Assembly: GCA_016210495.1 (NCBI GenBank)
Contig: JACQUC010000163.1
Coordinates: 1-8,150 of the forward strand
Length of the DNA stretch: 8,150 nt
Reading direction: 5' to 3'
From: Chloroflexota bacterium
GTDB taxonomy: Bacteria > Chloroflexota > FW602-bin22 > JACPRP01
Shown here: piece after piece, positions 5,173-8,150 of the stretch
How the letters are laid out: every line of letters starts with the position of its first letter
How positions within the stretch are numbered: position 1 is the stretch's first letter
Made by a program: the position numbers and the translations under genes
The notes under the pieces: generated by a model
What the model was told of the DNA's origin: nothing
Seen by the model: only the letters and a program-made list of their open reading frames with translations
Database searches by the model: none

Positions 5173-6410
5173 TGAGCACCCCCGATGTTGGGCCAGGGCA
5201 GGGCCAGAGCGCCCAGCCCTCCGATATCCACCTTCGCGTAGATCTCGGTCGTACTGGGGAGGCGATGTCGAAGAACCTCCCCGATCTCCTTCATGGATGC
5301 CCCGTTGCGAAGCATTCCTGTCGCCAGGCTATGCCGCAAAAGATGAGCCCCCTTCAGCAGGGGAGCCAGCCCGACTCGCTCCAAGGCGCGCCGGACGATG
5401 GTGCTGACCGCGACCGGACTGGCGAACCCGTGGTGTGGCGCCTTCATACGAACGAAGACCCGACGTGTCACGCAGTGGGGCCGGTCGTGTTTCAGGTAGT
5501 CAGCCAGAGCTTGTCCCACATCGTGTAGCAAGGGAAGTCGATGATGAAGAGACCCTTTGCCCCGCACGGATATCTCAGCCGCCCTCCAGTTGATGTCTGC
5601 GAGCTCCAGGGCCACGACCTCCCCACCGCGAAGCCCGAGGCGGGCCAACAATAGCAGAATCGCGTAGTTCCGCCGCCCATGTGAGGTACTTCGATCACAG
5701 CCTTCGAGCACTCGTTCCACCTCCTCATATTTGAGATACTTCGGCAGGGTGCTCAGTCGCCAACGCGGCACCGTAGGTACGGCGGCAGCGAGGTCCATCT
5801 TGATCTCTCCTCGATAAAGCAGGAAACGCAAGAAGGACCGCATCGCAGTTATCATCAAGGCCGCGCTTCCGGCGCTCATCGAAGGCGCATGACGAAGAAC
5901 AAACCCGGAGACATCTGCCGGCCCCAGCTGTTGTAAGTGCAGAGACCCGTGGCCAAACCGATCGAGGAGAAAGCGACGAAGGAACGGCATGTAATTCTGC
6001 ACCGTCGCTGTTGTAAGTCCTCGCTCCAGTCTCAGGTAGCGCTCGTAGGTGCGCTCCAGGACAGCGAGCTCCGATTGTTCAGATGCCTCCCGGGCTGGGG
6101 GAATCACGTTCTGCTCCCGCAGCAATTGCAGCAATCGGCAGAAGGTCGCTACTTGGCCTTTGTGGAGAACGCCCTCACGTCTTCGTTCCTCCGCAAAGGA
6201 GCGGACGAAACTCTCATTGAGATCACCGACCTCTACCGCGTTTCGGGCCATCCACCGGTCAATAACGCTCAAATGCCAAAGCTGCGTGCGCCGTGTTGCC
6301 TCCGTATATCCGAGCTCGAGCATGGATGCAGTGAATGCGTCGATGTATGACCCCAGGGAACCCAGCCCCATGCGTTTGCTGGCTACGGTCTCCTCAGACA
6401 GTTGGTGCAT
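5169..6410 (-). CDS. ritA: Inner RIT tyrosine recombinase A
   Basis: This is a 413-residue tyrosine recombinase, the first and largest of the trio. It has a long N-terminal part: an extra region (about 1-110, with GYTEATRRTQLWHLSVIDRW) precedes a standard core-binding domain (about 115-205, TATVQNYMPFLRRFL) and the catalytic domain (about 222-400). Residues seen: R261 (LGLRGGEV), K285 (GKGS), H356 and R359 (HLLRH), H382 (LRHR) and Y391 (EIYAK). The set is complete. ATG 6410 has AAGGAGG five bases upstream. Only 44 bases separate it from the right inverted repeat, so the promoter must lie in or against that repeat or outside the element. A TAATAT-like -10 candidate (complement of about 6433-6438) is visible but has no clear -35. 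Repeat-bound recombinase could then control the operon, which is inference. Confidence 0.94.
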   Translation of the reverse strand: MHQLSEETVASKRMGLGSLGSYIDAFTASMLELGYTEATRRTQLWHLSVIDRWMARNAVEVGDLNESFVRSFAEERRREGVLHKGQVATFCRLLQLLREQNVIPPAREASEQSELAVLERTYERYLRLERGLTTATVQNYMPFLRRFLLDRFGHGSLHLQQLGPADVSGFVLRHAPSMSAGSAALMITAMRSFLRFLLYRGEIKMDLAAAVPTVPRWRLSTLPKYLKYEEVERVLEGCDRSTSHGRRNYAILLLLARLGLRGGEVVALELADINWRAAEISVRGKGSLHHRLPLLHDVGQALADYLKHDRPHCVTRRVFVRMKAPHHGFASPVAVSTIVRRALERVGLAPLLKGAHLLRHSLATGMLRNGASMKEIGEVLRHRLPSTTEIYAKVDIGGLGALALPWPNIGGAQ

Positions 6411-6415
6411 AATCT

Positions 6416-6422
6416 CCTCCTT
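6416..6422 (-). promoter_or_regulatory. RBS of inner ritA
   Basis: AAGGAGG on the minus strand, five bases before ATG 6410. It is a near-perfect Shine-Dalgarno sequence and fixes the start of the trio. Confidence 0.7.
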
Positions 6423-6454
6423 CCTGACGCATATTATCAGGCAAGGAGGCAGCG

Positions 6455-6530
6455 GATTATGCCGATACTAACCGCTGCAATGGAACGGGGATAACCAACG
6501 GATTCGGCATAATCGGGGAGTCGGCATAAT
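6455..6530. repeat. Inner RIT right inverted repeat (76 bp)
   Basis: Complement of the left repeat 3148-3222 with one substitution and one extra base. GATTATGCCGA (6455-6465) is the inner arm, TCGGCATAATC (6504-6514) the facing arm, and TCGGCATAAT (6521-6530) the outer motif, 17 bp from it. It directly abuts outer ritB sequence; the 29 extra bases seen at the left border are absent. Confidence 0.92.
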
Positions 6531-7305
6531 GGCGTAGGTCATGGATCCGGGGCCGTCGGTCGTCGATGCCACGCACACCCACAGCGTCGAATAGGCTGTG
6601 GATTGCCTGGCTGAGGCCGGTCCCGGTGTAGGGGCGCAGCCTTCCTCTCCTATAGTTGCACAGCAGCGGCGATGGTGGTCGGGCATCGAAGGGTGGCGTC
6701 AGACGCTGGTCCAGGTAGAGGTGAAGCTCTGCCTGCGCATCGGGCGACAGCGGTACCAGTCGTGACTTATGGAACTTCGACTCGCGGATGCGGAGCACGC
6801 CTGTTCGCGGCTCGACATCGTCCAAGATGAGGCGCAGCAACTCCCCGCGGCGCAGCCCCGCGGTGTACAGCAAGACGACAGCCAGCCGCAGCACCGCCGG
6901 GCGAAGGGGAGAACCCGGTGTCGGGGTCAGGTTAGTCGCAAGCGCGAGCATTCGTCCGATCTGATCGGGCTCGACGAGCACCGGGGCACGATAGGGTTGG
7001 GGCCGGGGGAAGAAACTCAGCTCGGGGACAAAGCAATCGGGTTCGCTGCGCCGGCGGTAGAGACAGAAGTTGCGGACGATGCGCTGGCGCGAGCGGCGGA
7101 CATTGGCCGTGAGCCGGCGATGAAGATCGCACCACCCTTCAAACCGGGACTGGTCGAGATCAACAGCATGGGCTTGGGCAAGAAAGTCACGCAGGCTGTA
7201 TAGGACGCGCTCCTCGGTGCTATATCCCCGACCCATGGCCCGCTGATGCGCCAGATACGCTTCGATGGCGGCATCCATGGCGGTGATAAAGGTGGAGGTG
7301 CTCAT
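6457..7305 (-). pseudogene. ritB: Outer RIT recombinase B, 5' fragment
   Basis: This is the first 259 codons of the outer B recombinase (7305-6529), followed by 23 codons read from the inner RIT's right repeat (YADSPIMPNP and on) to TAA at 6459-6457. It keeps the N-terminal domain (AIEAYLAHQRAMGRGYS), R152 (TAGLRRGEL), K177 (ESKFHKSR), H255 and R258 (RIHDLRH), but lacks the second His and the nucleophile Tyr, which are in 2912-3118. It therefore cannot cut DNA. A stable truncated protein might still bind DNA or partner recombinases and interfere with them; that is speculation. ATG 7305 shares its A with the ritA stop (TGATG) and follows GGGGAGG; a GTG one codon earlier is possible. Precise excision of 3119-6531 would give back a 326-residue enzyme, close to the 319 of inner RitB. 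Confidence 0.9.
6529..6531. other. Shared ATG core, right copy
   Basis: This is the right-hand copy of the border ATG. It overlaps the last two bases of the right inverted repeat and is followed by host sequence GCGTAGGTC, the complement of the codons for D-L-R in outer ritB. Confidence 0.7.
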
Positions 7306-8150
7306 CACAGCCTCCCCGTTCGCTCTACGGTGGGAACCGGAAGCGCCACCTCACGCAGCATGTCCACGTCGAGCCGCAGATATTGGCAGGTGCTCTCGAG
7401 GCTGCGGTGGCCCAGGAGGTCACCGATCGCCTTGACCCCGACACCGCGTCGGAGTAGTCGCATCGCAAAGGCGTGCCGGAGGCAATAGGCCGAGTATCCG
7501 TGCAGCGGCAAACCACTTAGCCGTGCCCGCTTCTCGAAGATGTTTGTGACCGCCGCGGGCTTGAGAGCCCCCGCCGGGCTCCGAGCCCGGAGGAACAACT
7601 CCTGGTGGCAGGTATTGGGCCGCCCATAACAGAGGTAGAGGCGCAGCACACTCAGCGTCGCTGCCGCAAGCGGCAGCACCAACGGCGAGCGGGTCTTCCG
7701 CTGCTCAACATGGAGGACGCCGGCGCTCGAGTCGATGGAGTCCAACCTCAGCGTTACCACCTCCGATGGCCGAAGGCCGTAGTGCGCCATGAGATGCAAG
7801 ATCGCGTAGTCGCGCCAACCCGCCCTGCTGGAGCGATCAACTGAGCCCAACAGCTCTTGGACAAGTCGCCAGTCTGGCGCCCGGGGAGGTAGCTCGCCAC
7901 GGTAGGTCCGGGGCGTGTCGATCATCGTATACAGGCAACTCCTGATCTCGTTCCGGTCATAGCCGTAGCGTAGAAATGAGCGCAGGCGTGCCACGGTGTG
8001 CTGCAGGGTCTGGCGTGTGACATCGTGGCTCTTGAGCTGGAGATAGCGCTCGACGTCGGCACTCCTAAGGTCAGCCAGAGACTGATGGGGACCCAAAACC
8101 CGCGCCAGGAAGTCCCGCACCGTCGCGTCGTGCTGCTGGACCGTCGTTGC
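7305..8150 (-). CDS. ritA: Outer RIT recombinase A, 5' end off window
   Basis: Tyrosine recombinase, first gene of the outer RIT. The frame stays open to the window edge, so the start is not here. GTG 8120 is in frame, but inner RitA has about 140 residues before the equivalent point, so a start outside is likely. Counting from GTG 8120: core-binding region 1-70 (RQTLQHTVARLRSFLRYGY), then R117 (YGLRPSEVV), K142 (RKTRS), R215 (CLRH), H238 (LLGH) and Y247 (QYLRL). The first residue of HxxR is Tyr (Y212 in SAYCLRH, codon TAT), where inner RitA has His. One base change from CAT would explain it; it may weaken the enzyme or be a tolerated variant. It ends TGA 7307-7305, overlapping ritB. Confidence 0.9.
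   Translation of the reverse strand, partial: ATTVQQHDATVRDFLARVLGPHQSLADLRSADVERYLQLKSHDVTRQTLQHTVARLRSFLRYGYDRNEIRSCLYTMIDTPRTYRGELPPRAPDWRLVQELLGSVDRSSRAGWRDYAILHLMAHYGLRPSEVVTLRLDSIDSSAGVLHVEQRKTRSPLVLPLAAATLSVLRLYLCYGRPNTCHQELFLRARSPAGALKPAAVTNIFEKRARLSGLPLHGYSAYCLRHAFAMRLLRRGVGVKAIGDLLGHRSLESTCQYLRLDVDMLREVALPVPTVERTGRL

Larger units (their letters stand above)
3119..6531 (-). mobile_element. Inner RIT element, complete
   Basis: This is a complete recombinase-in-trio element of 3413 bp with ritA-ritB-ritC on the minus strand, overlapping by four bases at each junction. It has near-identical inverted repeats (3148-3222 and 6455-6530) plus an extra palindrome on the left. Removing 3119-6531 joins the two outer ritB parts into one uninterrupted frame across the HDLRH motif, so the borders are seen directly, to within the shared ATG. 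It has no cargo genes. The close match of its repeats and three intact recombinases suggest recent insertion and possible activity. Confidence 0.92.
1021..8150. mobile_element. Tn7-like transposon, tnsA-proximal end (partial)
   Basis: A tnsA-like gene reads inward from an end that starts with TGT at 1021 and carries four spaced copies of a 19-bp repeat, as in Tn7, where tnsABCDE starts next to the right end. TnsB, TnsC and target selectors are not in the window; they should lie beyond the outer RIT element, past 8150. The neighbour outside the end is the nrdG-like gene, so insertion was at or just before its 5' end. The exact tip is inferred from the TGT and its place beside the first repeat; 1016-1020 (GACCC) would be the five-base target duplication if the tip is right. 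Confidence 0.65.
1794..8150 (-). mobile_element. Outer RIT element (partial, interrupted)
   Basis: Recombinase-in-trio (RIT) elements carry three adjacent tyrosine recombinase genes in one direction, with short overlaps, between inverted repeats. Here A (7305 to beyond 8150), B (7305-6529 joined to 3118-2912) and C (2915-1884) fit that plan, with an ATGA overlap between B and C and a TGATG overlap between A and B. The left end begins at about 1794, inside tnsA, and repeats the layout of the inner element's end with a different sequence. The right end is past the window. The element is split by the inner RIT at 3119-6531. Without it, the visible part would be about 2.9 kb. Confidence 0.85.

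Noticed and set aside
3221..6410. Tn554-type TnpA/TnpB/TnpC module
   Set aside because: Tn554 has two tyrosine recombinases plus a non-recombinase TnpC and lacks long terminal inverted repeats. Here all three proteins carry the tyrosine recombinase residues and the ends are long inverted repeats, which fits RIT.
6457..7308. An intact 283-residue recombinase
   Set aside because: It lacks the second His and the Tyr nucleophile. Its last 23 residues come from the inner RIT repeat, and the true tail is at 2912-3118.

Overview
The window is a stack of nested mobile elements next to a chromosomal-type gene. The DNA is GC-rich and bacterial, with close-packed genes, strong AGGAGG-type ribosome binding sites and start/stop overlaps. 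The only host-like gene is an anaerobic ribonucleotide reductase activase (NrdG type), which suggests an organism able to live without oxygen. I cannot name a taxon.

Layer 0 (1-1020): a gene-free stretch with two hairpins (1-326), then the nrdG-like gene on the minus strand. Layer 1 (from about 1021): the end of a Tn7-like transposon, with TGT at its tip, four copies of a 19-bp TnsB-site-like repeat, and a tnsA-like endonuclease gene reading inward on the plus strand. Layer 2 (from 1794 to beyond the window): a recombinase-in-trio (RIT) element that cuts off the 3' end of tnsA. Its three tyrosine recombinase genes (A, B, C) run on the minus strand. Layer 3 (3119-6531): a second, complete RIT element of about 3.4 kb, in the same orientation, inserted inside the B gene of the outer RIT. 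It is bounded by near-identical 75/76-bp inverted repeats and a three-base ATG duplication.

The window therefore codes for six tyrosine recombinases: an intact inner trio, an intact outer C, an outer B split in two within its HxLRH catalytic motif, and an outer A that runs off the right edge and has Tyr in place of the first His of HxxR. Joining 6531 to 3119 on paper gives a long palindrome. Crossing over at its ATG explains why one inner end carries an extra 29 bp, and it predicts that excision would restore the outer B gene exactly. RIT and Tn7-like elements are known classes. The unusual parts are the three-level nesting, insertion of a RIT into its own paralogue, and the end structure that points to a crossover site.
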